The notes under the pieces were generated by a model that was not told the DNA's origin, did not search any database, and saw only the letters and a program-made list of their open reading frames with translations. Shown here in pieces: positions 24,401 through 31,210 of a stretch of DNA of 35,922 nucleotides. The number at the start of each line of letters is the position of its first letter. Positions within the stretch are counted from its first letter, which is position 1. Origin of the DNA: an uncultured Collinsella sp. (GTDB lineage: Bacteria; Actinomycetota; Coriobacteriia; Coriobacteriales; Coriobacteriaceae); the NCBI GenBank assembly GCA_905194675.1, contig CAJJTG010000022.1, forward strand, positions 1 to 35,922, written 5' to 3'. Both the position numbers and the translations under genes were made by a program.

Positions 24401-24503
24401 CGTGACGCGCATCGCAGCCGAGTCGCCCACCTGCGTCTTTGGCGGCCGCGACGTCATCGCAAAGAGCAACGCCGGCTTTAACGTCATCGACCTGCTGGGC
24501 TAG
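21465..24503 (+). CDS. M16C metalloprotease (PreP/insulinase family)
   Basis: A 1012-residue peptidase from ATG 21465; AAAGGAG is 7 nt upstream, so the 63-residue extension is not used. The inverted zinc motif HILEH (His80, Glu83, His84) is followed by SVLCGSAKFPVKEPFVDLIK and TFLNAMTYPDKTIYPVATTN, hallmarks of the presequence-protease subfamily. The distal zinc Glu lies in the helix after NEQDLYNL. The C-terminal half has the inactive M16 repeats, with VKGGAYGCGF near 865 as the conserved RG-YG-like substrate element. No signal peptide is seen, so it probably degrades peptides in the cytoplasm. The gene is very GC-rich, which creates a 981-codon antisense frame of no significance. Confidence 0.95.
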   Translation: MLTTSTDPRAAAAALLVPGTTCHGFAVERCETVPELDSDAYVLRHAASGARLLYLACDDENKAFAIGFKTPPADSTGVFHILEHSVLCGSAKFPVKEPFVDLIKSSMQTFLNAMTYPDKTIYPVATTNEQDLYNLMDVYLDAVFNPAIYTKPTIFEQEGWHYELDLPENAEGEGDASSTSLREGTLRYNGVVFNEMKGALSDPMSVLDDAVNAALYPDTAYAHESGGDPRAIPALTYEQFLDTHARHYNPSNSYITLYGDLDVDRALAFLDERYLSQPSAASRRMDAAVAAGEDPSTLAPNPLDVQTPVTCEYKRVEMATTPENALVGLGLVLGSALDRKRTIAADILFEALLGSNEAPVKKAILAAGLGGNVVSYTAAESLQPYELIMLQNAQPGVARELRRVFQDACRDLCEHGVPRERLEAIISSNEYDLRQRDYGIADGVAIACDALSTWLYDDDAATLALKYGPVYEELRGDLDGSYFEDLLRELVLQNDHMALVELVPVDAAEGSEGAEAAELAAKRDDMTDAELADVVERTAALRAAQEAEDTPEDKATLPRLRVSDIGEARPEPPLIVDTTAPIPCLRHGIPTNRLAYAMQYFDLGCVAFEDLPYVTLLCRLLKQLPTREHSAEELDNLLAGKLGFLSFTTEVMTQPDVDGVRPYLLVSAGALSEKIDALASLPREVWSSTLLADADADRVRDVLTQIRIGLEQGFINNGHSAALGRAMSYSSPSAVVREQLSGVDFYLFLRDLLEHFDERVDGLRTKLAELAERIFVADGCMASFTGSDEDFNAYWDAAGDLGLGAGDGAGRDALAVPAPRDRHEAFVIPSDICFAARACDPRRLGLDVTGAWAVAANALSYDYLWNEIRVKGGAYGCGFRAAGERQVAFYTYRDPAIDPSIERVERAGAWLGSFEPDEAAFEGFIVSCVSGMDAPVKPYALTKRRNTTYLAGLDPHAREERRAQMLAATPGELRSLGADVTRIAAESPTCVFGGRDVIAKSNAGFNVIDLLG

Positions 24504-24516
24504 CCACAGCAAGCAA

Positions 24517-24553
24517 AACCACCACAAAGGGGACAGGCACCTTTGTGGTGGTT
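24517..24553 (+). terminator. Terminator-like hairpin with GGGGACAGGCACCTTTG motif
   Basis: AACCACCACAAAGG (24517-24530) pairs perfectly with CCTTTGTGGTGGTT (24540-24553) around GGACAGGCA, 13 bp after the M16 stop codon. A related CCTGTCCCTTTTTGG follows at 24588. This kind of GGGACAGG hairpin is, as far as I recall, a common dispersed intergenic repeat in gut bacteria. Confidence 0.7.
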
Positions 24554-24626
24554 TCGACATTTGCCCAGATAAAACCTGCCAAAATAAACCTGTCCCTTTT
24601 TGGTAGGTTTGGGAGAGGGGGCTGAA

Positions 24627-25223
24627 ATGGATAAGGCTGAGTTGCGGCGGGCGGTGATTGCTCGGCGCGATGCGATTGATTTGGATGTTCGGAAGGCAAA
24701 GTCTGCTGTCATTTGCACGCGGCTGGTTGAGCTGCTGGGCCGCTTGGATGCCGCGGCGCCGCGCACCGTTGCCGTCTATGCCGCGATGGGTTCCGAGGCA
24801 GACCCTGCCGCGTTTGCCGCTGCGGCCGCCGCGCGCGGCTGGCGCGCAGCCTATCCGTGCATGCTCTCGGCAGCCGAAGCCGCAGCTTGTGGCCAGCGTA
24901 TGTGCATGCGGGCAGTTGCCGCCGACGATGCGTCCGCGGCTCCGTTTATCACTCATCCCACGCGAACCTTCGCTGCCGCGGACATCGGCAGCAACCGCTT
25001 CCCCATCGTGCCTGCCGAAGCACTCGACATGATTGTTGTGCCGCTCGTGGCCTTCGACCAAACCGGCGCGCGCCTGGGCTACGGCGGCGGCTGCTACGAC
25101 CGTTACCTGTCCATGCTCTCGCCCGCATGTCAAATCGTCGGCATCGCCTTTGACGAACAGCGCATCGACCACGTCCCCACCGACGTCCACGACCTGCCGC
25201 TGCCCAACATCGTCAGCGCCTAA
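24627..25223 (+). CDS. 5-formyltetrahydrofolate cyclo-ligase
   Basis: A 198-residue enzyme from ATG 24627 (MDKAELRRAVIARRDAID), with GGGAGAGGGGG a few bases upstream. It converts 5-formyl-THF with ATP to 5,10-methenyl-THF, returning stored folate to one-carbon metabolism. The signature LGYGGGCYDRYL (about 151-162) is the ATP/phosphate-binding motif, usually GYGGGYYDR. The N-terminal Lys/Arg pattern also fits. It stands alone on the plus strand, about 120 bp behind the protease gene, and has no stated link to it. Confidence 0.93.
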   Translation: MDKAELRRAVIARRDAIDLDVRKAKSAVICTRLVELLGRLDAAAPRTVAVYAAMGSEADPAAFAAAAAARGWRAAYPCMLSAAEAAACGQRMCMRAVAADDASAAPFITHPTRTFAAADIGSNRFPIVPAEALDMIVVPLVAFDQTGARLGYGGGCYDRYLSMLSPACQIVGIAFDEQRIDHVPTDVHDLPLPNIVSA

Positions 25224-25250
25224 ATGTCGTTGTATCGCACCCGCAAGATA

Positions 25251-25418
25251 AGCGTGGAAAAACTCCCACTTTGGGACTGTTCGGGGGCAAAAAACGGGAG
25301 ATTATCCACGCTCATTATTCAAACGTCCGATAATCCACGCTCGTATGTCTGAAAATCCACGCTCAATCAACGCGCGTCCAGATTTCCGCGCTCGTGTGTC
25401 CGATTATCCGCGCTCGTG
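25251..25418. repeat. GAGCGTGG palindromic intergenic repeat (site 5, longest)
   Basis: One forward unit (AGCGTGGAAAAACTCCCAC, 25251) faces at least five inverted units spaced 25-35 nt apart: GGGAGATTATCCACGCTC, CGTCCGATAATCCACGCTC, TGAAAATCCACGCTC, CGTCCAGATTTCCGCGCTC and GTCCGATTATCCGCGCTC. It fills the gap between two convergent genes, which here have no other obvious terminator. Confidence 0.8.
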
Positions 25419-25441
25419 CAGCTTAACGCCCCGCAACCGCC

Positions 25442-26404
25442 TCAACATGCACGCGGCACGCCGGCAACTTTGAGCTTGCGATCGAGCTTTGCCGGATCCC
25501 TCAGATCATCCCAGCACAAGCGCACGATCCTGCAGTTATCAAGCAGCGAAAGCCTCGACTCGCGCTGGCGCTCATCAAACTGCGCCTTTGCGAGCTTGCC
25601 CTCCTCCGCTGCCTTCTCGCTTTTAACGAATCCGTCAAATTCCCCGATGATCAGCCGATCTTCCACGCGCCACAAGTAGTCGACGCGATACGGCCGTCCC
25701 GGCTCAACCGGGTCGAACAGCTCAATTTGCAGCTCCGGCGTCTGCCAGCCGCGCTCGATCATCAGGGCGCGCGCCTTGGACTCGCCACCGCTTTCCGACA
25801 GGCCATCGGCATACCGTGCAACCCTGCGCGCCGTCACAACACCGCGACGATTTAAGCCAAGCTTGTTGACTGCCTCAACGAGATGCTCCTTCGACAACAG
25901 CTGCTCATGAAGCGCCGAGTCCGCAATGATCAGTCCCTCGACAAACGATGCATCGACCAGGCAATCCGTAATCGTTTGATCGATATCGGTCACGGCAATG
26001 TCCATCTGGGTGGCCCGTGTTTGACGAACATAACGATGGCGAACGACCTGAGAGTCCGGCGTCGTTGATTGTGCCGGTGCCACGGCGATATGGATGTGCG
26101 TCAAATTGGCATGCGAAACCGAAAGGCCATAGATAACAGCCGCCGTATAGGAGCAAAACGTCCAGTCGGGATGCTTTTGCGCAAGGGCCCGCACCCGATG
26201 CAGATAACGCTGTCGAAACTTGAGTTCGGACCAATATTCCGGACGCGCATACAGCCCTGGCATGACCGCCTCGAGACTTCCCGCCGCCACCCGTCGCTCA
26301 ATCTGCTTTGCCTCCGCCGCAGTTCGCGCGTACACGCAGCTCATCTGCTGTTCGCATGCCTTAATGTGACCTGCAAGTCTTTGATTCGCCGTCATGTTTG
26401 CCAT
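25442..26404 (-). CDS. AbiEi/DUF559-like nuclease-fold protein (second)
   Basis: A 320-residue protein; GGAGG (26409-26413) is 4 nt before ATG 26404 (MANMTANQRL), so the longer reading from 26467 is rejected. The N-terminal part (about 35-130) has AbiEi-like features (QIERRVAAGSLEAVMPGLYA, WTFCSYTAAVIYGL). The C-terminal part (about 220-305) shows SGGESKARALMIERG, RVDYLWRVEDRLIIGEFDGF and the FDERQRESRLSLL helix of DUF559/Vsr-like domains. Many such proteins are type IV toxin-antitoxin antitoxin relatives. No AbiEii-type toxin is adjacent, so it appears solitary. It shares layout, but little sequence, with 467-1570. Confidence 0.8.
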   Translation of the reverse strand: MANMTANQRLAGHIKACEQQMSCVYARTAAEAKQIERRVAAGSLEAVMPGLYARPEYWSELKFRQRYLHRVRALAQKHPDWTFCSYTAAVIYGLSVSHANLTHIHIAVAPAQSTTPDSQVVRHRYVRQTRATQMDIAVTDIDQTITDCLVDASFVEGLIIADSALHEQLLSKEHLVEAVNKLGLNRRGVVTARRVARYADGLSESGGESKARALMIERGWQTPELQIELFDPVEPGRPYRVDYLWRVEDRLIIGEFDGFVKSEKAAEEGKLAKAQFDERQRESRLSLLDNCRIVRLCWDDLRDPAKLDRKLKVAGVPRAC

Positions 26405-26700
26405 GTCGCCTCCAAACTCTTGGAACGGCGCCAACGTACCAGACGGTTTCATGCGAAGTCTGACCAAATGCTGTCCAGCAGCTGACCAAATGCTTGACGG
26501 TTTTGGACGTTTTAGGCCAATGCTCTATATCTGCAGGTAGAGCGGTTGTCCAGAGGTCCCTGTCTCCACATCTTTATGCCTCAAAAGCCGTCGATTTCCT
26601 TAAAAGAAAATATGCTGTGGCTCGAAACTACCTAGTTTGCGATGCTGTCCGTAAACACTCGACGCGTGGTGCTGCCGCCTACGACAGCCGCAGAAAAATC
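26405..26700. other. Intergenic region with a candidate orphan promoter
   Basis: CTGACCAAATGCTTGACGG at 26482-26500 resembles the motif run at 1724-1765. On the plus strand TTGGAC (26503-26508) and TATATC (26526-26531) are 17 nt apart and form a promoter-like pair, but no credible gene follows: the 102-codon frame from 26494 has no ribosome site and runs into a repeat. It could drive a small RNA or be fortuitous. Confidence 0.3.
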
Positions 26701-26794
26701 GAGCGTGGAAAATCTCCCACTTTGGGCCTGTTCCTCGACCAAAAGTGGGAGATTATCCACGCTCATTCAACATGCGTCCGATTATCCACGCTCG
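26701..26794. repeat. GAGCGTGG palindromic intergenic repeat (site 6)
   Basis: GAGCGTGGAAAATCTCCCAC (26701) pairs with GTGGGAGATTATCCACGCTC ending at 26764, giving a long imperfect hairpin. A further inverted unit (CGTCCGATTATCCACGCTC) ends at 26793. It follows the metA stop codon. Confidence 0.8.
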
Positions 26795-26842
26795 TCGCGT
26801 AGCGGCCACGATAACCGCCGCAGCCACAGCCACGACAGCGGC

Positions 26843-27769
26843 CTAGTGCTCTTCGCCGGCGCGGGCCAGGTCGTAGGGCGTGGTCTGGTAGACGTAGTAG
26901 TTGAGCCAGTTGGTGTAGAGCAGCTGAGCCTGGCTGCGCCAGACGTTGCGCGGCTCGGCGGTGGGGTCGTCACCCGGGAAGTAATGCGCCGGCACCTGAG
27001 GGTTGAGTCCGCGCTTCACGTCGCGCTCGTACTCCAGGCGTAGCGTGTCGGTGTCGTACTCGGGGTGGCCAAAGACAAAGAAGCGACGGCTGTCGGTCGA
27101 CTTGACAATGTACAGGCCTACCTCGTCGGACACGGCCACGACTTCAAGCTGCGGCTCGGCCTCCACGTCCTCGCGACGCACATCGGTGTTGCGCGAATGC
27201 ACGGCATAGAAACGGTCATCGAAGCCGCGGACCAGCGGGCTTTGCGGCTTCACCAGATAATGCTCGAACACGCCGCTCGCCTTTGCCGGCAGGTCGTGCT
27301 TCTGGATACCGTAGTGATGGTAGAGCCCCGCCTGTGCGCCCCAACAAATATGCAACGTAGAGTGCACGTGCGTGGTGGACCAATCCATGATCTGGCAGAG
27401 CTCGGGCCAGTAGTCGACCTCCTCGAACGGCATCTGCTCCACCGGCGCGCCCGTGATGATCAGGCCGTCATAGTGGATGTCGCGGATGTCGTCGAACGTA
27501 CGGTAGAACGTCTCCAGGTGGCCGGCACTCACATGCGTGGCCTCGTGCGTCTTGGTGCGCAGCAGGTCCACCTCCACCTGCAGCGGCGTGTTGGAGAGCT
27601 TGCGCATGATTTGCGTCTCGGTGGCGATTTTGGTGGGCATGAGGTTGAGGATGAGCACGCGCAGCGGACGGATGTCCTGGTGCAGCGCGCGATACTCGGT
27701 CATGACAAAGATGTTCTCGCTCTCGAGCTGCGCGGCTGCAGGGAGGGCGTCGGGAATACGAATGGGCAT
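26843..27769 (-). CDS. metA: Homoserine O-acyltransferase MetA, probably acetyl-CoA-dependent
   Basis: A 308-residue enzyme from ATG 27769, with AAGGAG 5 nt upstream. It acylates homoserine in the first committed step of methionine synthesis. The catalytic Cys142 lies in HICWGAQAGLYHHYG, and VFGHPEYDTDTL carries the catalytic His and Glu. Residue 111 is Glu in TGAPVEQMPFEEVDYW. In characterised MetA proteins Glu111 goes with acetyl-CoA and Gly111 with succinyl-CoA, so O-acetylhomoserine is the likely product. It is a monocistronic gene, divergent from the dehydrogenase at 27980. No S-adenosylmethionine riboswitch was seen upstream. Confidence 0.95.
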   Translation of the reverse strand: MPIRIPDALPAAAQLESENIFVMTEYRALHQDIRPLRVLILNLMPTKIATETQIMRKLSNTPLQVEVDLLRTKTHEATHVSAGHLETFYRTFDDIRDIHYDGLIITGAPVEQMPFEEVDYWPELCQIMDWSTTHVHSTLHICWGAQAGLYHHYGIQKHDLPAKASGVFEHYLVKPQSPLVRGFDDRFYAVHSRNTDVRREDVEAEPQLEVVAVSDEVGLYIVKSTDSRRFFVFGHPEYDTDTLRLEYERDVKRGLNPQVPAHYFPGDDPTAEPRNVWRSQAQLLYTNWLNYYVYQTTPYDLARAGEEH

Positions 27770-27979
27770 GGATGCTCCTTACGAGTCAGTTGCAGCTATG
27801 GTACAACGACCGGCCCCATCTGCGCGAGCACATCGCCCCGCGATGCCGTCGGCGGCCCAAATCACTCCAAAAGCAGAGATTAAGGCATGTCCCAAAAATC
27901 ACGGCGCTTTAGTCTAGCAAAGTGGCAGCAGGACGTTACAATGGTTCGACGCGAAAAACTCGGCCGAAAGGATACATAT

Positions 27980-28957
27980 ATGTACCAGACGCGTAAGATC
28001 GGGGTGGTCGGCCAGGGCCACGTAGGAGCACATGTCGCCAACAGCCTGCTCATGCAGGGCATTGCCGATGAGCTGTACCTGTGCGATATCAACGAGACCA
28101 AGGTGACATCCGAGGTCCAGGACCTGCGCGACTCCCTTTCGTTTGTCCCGTACAACACCAAGATCGTCAACTGCTACGACCACTACGAGGAGCTGGCCTG
28201 CTGCGACGTCATCGTCAACGCTGCCGGCAAGGTCGCGCTGGCCGCCGGCAACCGCGACGGTGAGCTGTTCTTTACCACCGACGCCGCCCGCACCTTTGCC
28301 AAGCGCATCGTCGACGCCGGCTTTGACGGCATCTTCGTGAGCATCTCCAACCCCTGCGACGTCGTGTGCACCGAGCTGTGGCACCTGACCGGCTACGATC
28401 CCAAGAAGATCATCGGCTCGGGCTGCGGTCTGGACTCCGCCCGCCTGCGCACCGAGATCTCCAAGAAGGTCGGTGTGAGCCCCAAGTCCATCGACGCCTA
28501 CATGATCGGCGAGCATGGCTTTAGCCAGCTGGCCGCCTTTAAGGCCGCAACCATCGCCGGCAAGAGCCTCAACGAGCTTCAGGCCGAAAACCCCGACAAG
28601 TACGCCTTTGACCACATGGAGGTCGAGGAGCTCGCGCGCAAGGGCGGCTATGTGACCTACCAGGGCAAGCAGTGCACCGAGTACGCCGTCGCCAACTCCG
28701 CTGCGCGTGTCTGCGCCGCCGTGCTGCACAACGAGCATGCCGTGCTTTCGGCCTCCACGCTCATGACCGGCCAGTATGGCGAGGAGGGCATCTTCACCTC
28801 CCTGCCGTGCGTGATCGGCGCCGAGGGCGTCGAGGAGGTCTACACGCTCGACCTTTCCGAGCACGAGCTCGAGGGCTTCCACAAGAGCTGCCAGCACATT
28901 CGCGACAACATCGCCCAGCTCGACTGGTGGGATGCCGAGGCCTACGACGCAAAGTAG
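27980..28957 (+). CDS. L-lactate / L-2-hydroxyacid dehydrogenase (LDH/MDH family)
   Basis: A 325-residue NAD-dependent enzyme from ATG 27980 with GAAAGGA 7 nt upstream. The N-terminal Rossmann motif is GVVGQGHVGAHVA (about 8-20). ISNPCDVV and GLDSARLRTEISKKVG supply cofactor- and substrate-binding residues, and IGEHG holds the catalytic His. The substrate loop reads NAAGKVALAAGNRDGE rather than the usual AG---KPGE/MTR of lactate or malate dehydrogenases, closer to L-2-hydroxyisocaproate dehydrogenases. It may therefore reduce pyruvate or a bulkier 2-oxo acid. TACAAT at 27937-27942 is a possible -10. A strong terminator follows. Confidence 0.9.
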   Translation: MYQTRKIGVVGQGHVGAHVANSLLMQGIADELYLCDINETKVTSEVQDLRDSLSFVPYNTKIVNCYDHYEELACCDVIVNAAGKVALAAGNRDGELFFTTDAARTFAKRIVDAGFDGIFVSISNPCDVVCTELWHLTGYDPKKIIGSGCGLDSARLRTEISKKVGVSPKSIDAYMIGEHGFSQLAAFKAATIAGKSLNELQAENPDKYAFDHMEVEELARKGGYVTYQGKQCTEYAVANSAARVCAAVLHNEHAVLSASTLMTGQYGEEGIFTSLPCVIGAEGVEEVYTLDLSEHELEGFHKSCQHIRDNIAQLDWWDAEAYDAK

Positions 28958-29003
28958 TTCGCCGGTTGACGCGGCAACTCGCTCATAACGGACGCAATGC
29001 AGG

Positions 29004-29043
29004 GCGGGCCGTGCCGGAAATCCCCGGCACGGCCCGCTTTTTT
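29004..29043 (+). terminator. Rho-independent terminator of the dehydrogenase gene
   Basis: A perfect 14-bp GC-rich stem (29004-29017 with 29024-29037) is followed by TTTTTT, 47 bp after the stop codon. Confidence 0.93.
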
Positions 29044-29075
29044 GGCTCACTCGACACGCTCGCAGATTCAGGTCT

Positions 29076-29242
29076 AATACTTTTCCCGCAAAGTGAGCGA
29101 GCAAAATCGGACCCCCGAAGCATCGACACTTTTCAGCTGCTATTTCCTGCGGTTTCATCGAGATTTTCCTGCGGTTTTGGCGCCAAAAAGTGCGGATGCT
29201 TCAGGGGTCCAAAATAGGTCGTTCACTTCTGGGGAAAGTATT
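29076..29242. repeat. Long palindromic element, copy 2
   Basis: The core (ACCCCCGAAGCATCGACAC, ATTTCCTGCGGTTT, TTGGCGCCAAAAAGTG, GGATGCTTC) matches the element at 251-430. The outer arms (29076-29100 and 29219-29242) pair with each other imperfectly but differ in sequence from the arms of copy 1. It occupies most of the gap between a terminated plus-strand gene and the end of a minus-strand gene. The stretch 29243-29339 shows only a weak GACGGGG/CCCCGTC pairing. Confidence 0.75.
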
Positions 29243-29339
29243 TGACTTCGTTATCAGACAGCTGGGACGGGGTGCCGCGACGCAAACGGGACCCTCGTTT
29301 GGTGAAGGCCCCGTCGTAAAAGATTGCTTTCCCAGCTAC

Positions 29340-30308
29340 TTAGTACTGCTCGATGCCCATGTAGCGACGAACCTCGGGGCTGTGGTCGAACACCTTGCCG
29401 CGAGCGGCGCGCAGCTCGCGGCTCATCGCGTAGAAGAAGATCGGCTCTAGGAACGAACGCACGCTGGCGGGCACCTCACCCACGCCGTACTCGAGCGCAT
29501 CGAGCACCATGACCGTATCGGTATGCGTGTTGAGGAATGCGAGCGCCCGCTCCTCCATGGGGCGACACTCGCCCGATCCGAGCTGTACAAAGTAGAACAC
29601 GCCGGGCTCGGTGGCTTCGAACGGGCCGTGGAAGTACTCGCCGGAGTGGATGTAGCAGCAGTGCTGCCACTGCATCTCCATGAGCGAGCAGATGGCCATG
29701 GCGTAGGTCTGGCTAAAGTTGGGGCCGGATCCCAGGATGTAGAAGAACTCGTGCTGCTGGCAGAGCTCGGCAAAGCGATCGCCCAGCTCGGCATTAACCT
29801 TCTCGCGGGCAGCGGGCAACAGCGCATCCATCTGCTTAAGGCCGGCGTACATATCGGCGAGCGCCTCGTAACCCTCCTGCTGGTGGAGCAGTTCGGCGGC
29901 GATCAGAGCGCCGATGCCCTGCGGCACCTCGGCCTGCGACACGCCCTCGCCCCAAGGGTAGACCCAGGTGGTCCACTTGCCGTTATCAATCTTGGAGCCC
30001 TCGCAGTCTGTCATGGCCACGACCTCGGCGCCGGCTGCCAGCGCCATCTCGCAACCGTCGACGACCTCCTGCGTATTGCCGCTGTGGCTGCAGGCGATGA
30101 CGAGTGACTTCGGCCCTAGGCTCTTGGGGGCCATCAGGCAAAACTCGCGCGCTGTGTAGACCGTCGAGGTAAACGTGGTGGCCTCGCGCTTGAGCAGTTC
30201 GTTAGCCGGCATGAGGTCGATCATCGAACCGCCGCAGGCGATCCAAAAGACATTCTCGACCTTGCCCTTGCGCTCGATGATTTCCTGAATCAGATCGTGT
30301 GCGTTCAC
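29340..30308 (-). CDS. SIS-domain deglycase (FrlB-like), third locus
   Basis: A 322-residue protein starting at GTG 30308, with AAGGAGGAG about 8 nt upstream. It has two SIS domains (VFWIACGGSMIDLMPANELL near 19-38, IACSHSGNTQEVVDGCEMAL near 70-89; FYILGSGPNFSQTYAMAICS near 189-208). The active-site segment is HSGEYFHGPFEATEPG, closer to the ESGEF-HGPLE of FrlB than the other three copies are, and the tail is EVRRYMGIEQY. It lacks about 20 N-terminal residues present in the others. The nearest genes upstream are a GntR/UTRA regulator and recQ. No transporter is adjacent, so it must use substrate imported by a system elsewhere. Confidence 0.88.
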   Translation of the reverse strand: MNAHDLIQEIIERKGKVENVFWIACGGSMIDLMPANELLKREATTFTSTVYTAREFCLMAPKSLGPKSLVIACSHSGNTQEVVDGCEMALAAGAEVVAMTDCEGSKIDNGKWTTWVYPWGEGVSQAEVPQGIGALIAAELLHQQEGYEALADMYAGLKQMDALLPAAREKVNAELGDRFAELCQQHEFFYILGSGPNFSQTYAMAICSLMEMQWQHCCYIHSGEYFHGPFEATEPGVFYFVQLGSGECRPMEERALAFLNTHTDTVMVLDALEYGVGEVPASVRSFLEPIFFYAMSRELRAARGKVFDHSPEVRRYMGIEQY

Positions 30309-30364
30309 GGTGACGCTCCTCCTTGTGTGGCGGCTTTGAACGACAGCAGCTCGTACCTACGGTC

Positions 30365-30443
30365 GTTCTATGTTGTCCTATTTATACCACGCAAAGCTTC
30401 ACCGGTGAAGTCATTTCGGCAAATTTGTTCTATGTTGTTCTAT
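30365..30443 (-). promoter_or_regulatory. Promoter flanked by GTTCTAT tandem-repeat operators
   Basis: On the minus strand TTCACC (30404-30409) and TATAAA (30381-30386) are 17 nt apart. A 17-bp direct repeat with one mismatch flanks them: GTTCTATGTTGTCCTAT at 30365-30381 and GTTCTATGTTGTTCTAT at 30427-30443. Each is itself a doubled GTTCTAT heptamer. The 62-bp step (about six helical turns) would suit looping by the adjacent GntR protein. A palindrome TTCACCGGTGAA overlaps the -35. Confidence 0.65.
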
Positions 30444-30452
30444 CTATGAACG

Positions 30453-31208
30453 TTAGATGTCGAACACGTAACGCGAGCCCACGATCTTTTGGCGCCCGAG
30501 CAGCAGGGGGCGCTCGTCTGCATCGGTAAAATACGCCTCCATATAAAAGAGAGGCTCGCCGACCGGCACCTCCAGCAGCGGGGCCACCTGGGCATCGGCA
30601 AGCGCGATCTCCACGGTACAGGGGTCGGACTTGAGCGGCGCGCGGCCCGAGTGGTCGGCAACGAGCGCAAAGATCGAGTTATCGGTGAGGTCCTCGGCGG
30701 CCAGCGTCTGCAGGTAGGGATGGTTGGCGAGCACAAAGGCGTTGTTCTCGAGCATGACGGGGATGCCGTCGGCCGTGCGCACGCGCTCGACCACGATAAG
30801 CTCACTGCCGGGCTCCACGCCAAAAAACGCCGCGTCCTCGCGCGTCGCCGCAACCACCGTGCGCGACACCAGGCGCGCTCCGGCCACCATATCGTTGGCA
30901 GCACAACCCTCAGTAAAACTCTGGACGTCACCCTTCTGGTGAATCTTGCGCTTGAGCTTGGGAGCGCACACAAAGGTACCCCTCCCCTGCTGGCGGTTGA
31001 GATATCCCGCGCGCGACAGCTCCTCGATGGCGCGGCGCACGGTGATGCGTCCCACGCCGTAAGACTTCGCGAGCTCCATCTCGGAAGGAATGCGCGAACC
31101 GGCCGCATACACGCCGCGCGCGATCTCGCCCTTCAGGTCGTCCATGACCTGCTGGTACAGCGGTACGGCGGACACGTCGGTGCGGCCAGCTTTATCGTCG
31201 GTTGCCAT
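30453..31208 (-). CDS. GntR-family regulator with UTRA domain (third SIS locus)
   Basis: A 251-residue HutC-type regulator from ATG 31208. The winged helix is at about 15-82 (VPLYQQVMDDLKGEIARGVY, IPSEMELAKSYGVGRITVRR, NRQQGRGTFV). The UTRA domain runs from about 98 to 248 and ends LGRQKIVGSRYVFDI, much like the regulator at 33446 (MGKQYYVGSRYVMVM). It starts 2 nt after the recQ stop codon, so it is translated from the recQ message, and precedes the SIS gene by 144 bp. Repression of that SIS gene through the GTTCTAT repeats is inferred. Confidence 0.92.
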   Translation of the reverse strand: MATDDKAGRTDVSAVPLYQQVMDDLKGEIARGVYAAGSRIPSEMELAKSYGVGRITVRRAIEELSRAGYLNRQQGRGTFVCAPKLKRKIHQKGDVQSFTEGCAANDMVAGARLVSRTVVAATREDAAFFGVEPGSELIVVERVRTADGIPVMLENNAFVLANHPYLQTLAAEDLTDNSIFALVADHSGRAPLKSDPCTVEIALADAQVAPLLEVPVGEPLFYMEAYFTDADERPLLLGRQKIVGSRYVFDI

Positions 31209-31210
31209 CG

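Noticed and set aside
22245..25190. A 981-codon open frame antisense to the M16 protease
   Set aside because: It mirrors the high-GC codon pattern of the real gene, is low-complexity, and spans the gene end, a terminator and the next gene's start.
25251..25418. A CRISPR-like array of regularly spaced repeats
   Set aside because: The units are degenerate, of mixed orientation and irregular spacing, and no cas genes are present. They belong to the GAGCGTGG palindromic family.
27770..27886. A SAM riboswitch upstream of metA
   Set aside because: None of the conserved SAM-I or SAM-II segments is visible in the short leader.
27914..29158. A 414-codon frame antisense to the dehydrogenase
   Set aside because: It runs through the dehydrogenase, its terminator and the palindromic element. 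There is no family resemblance.
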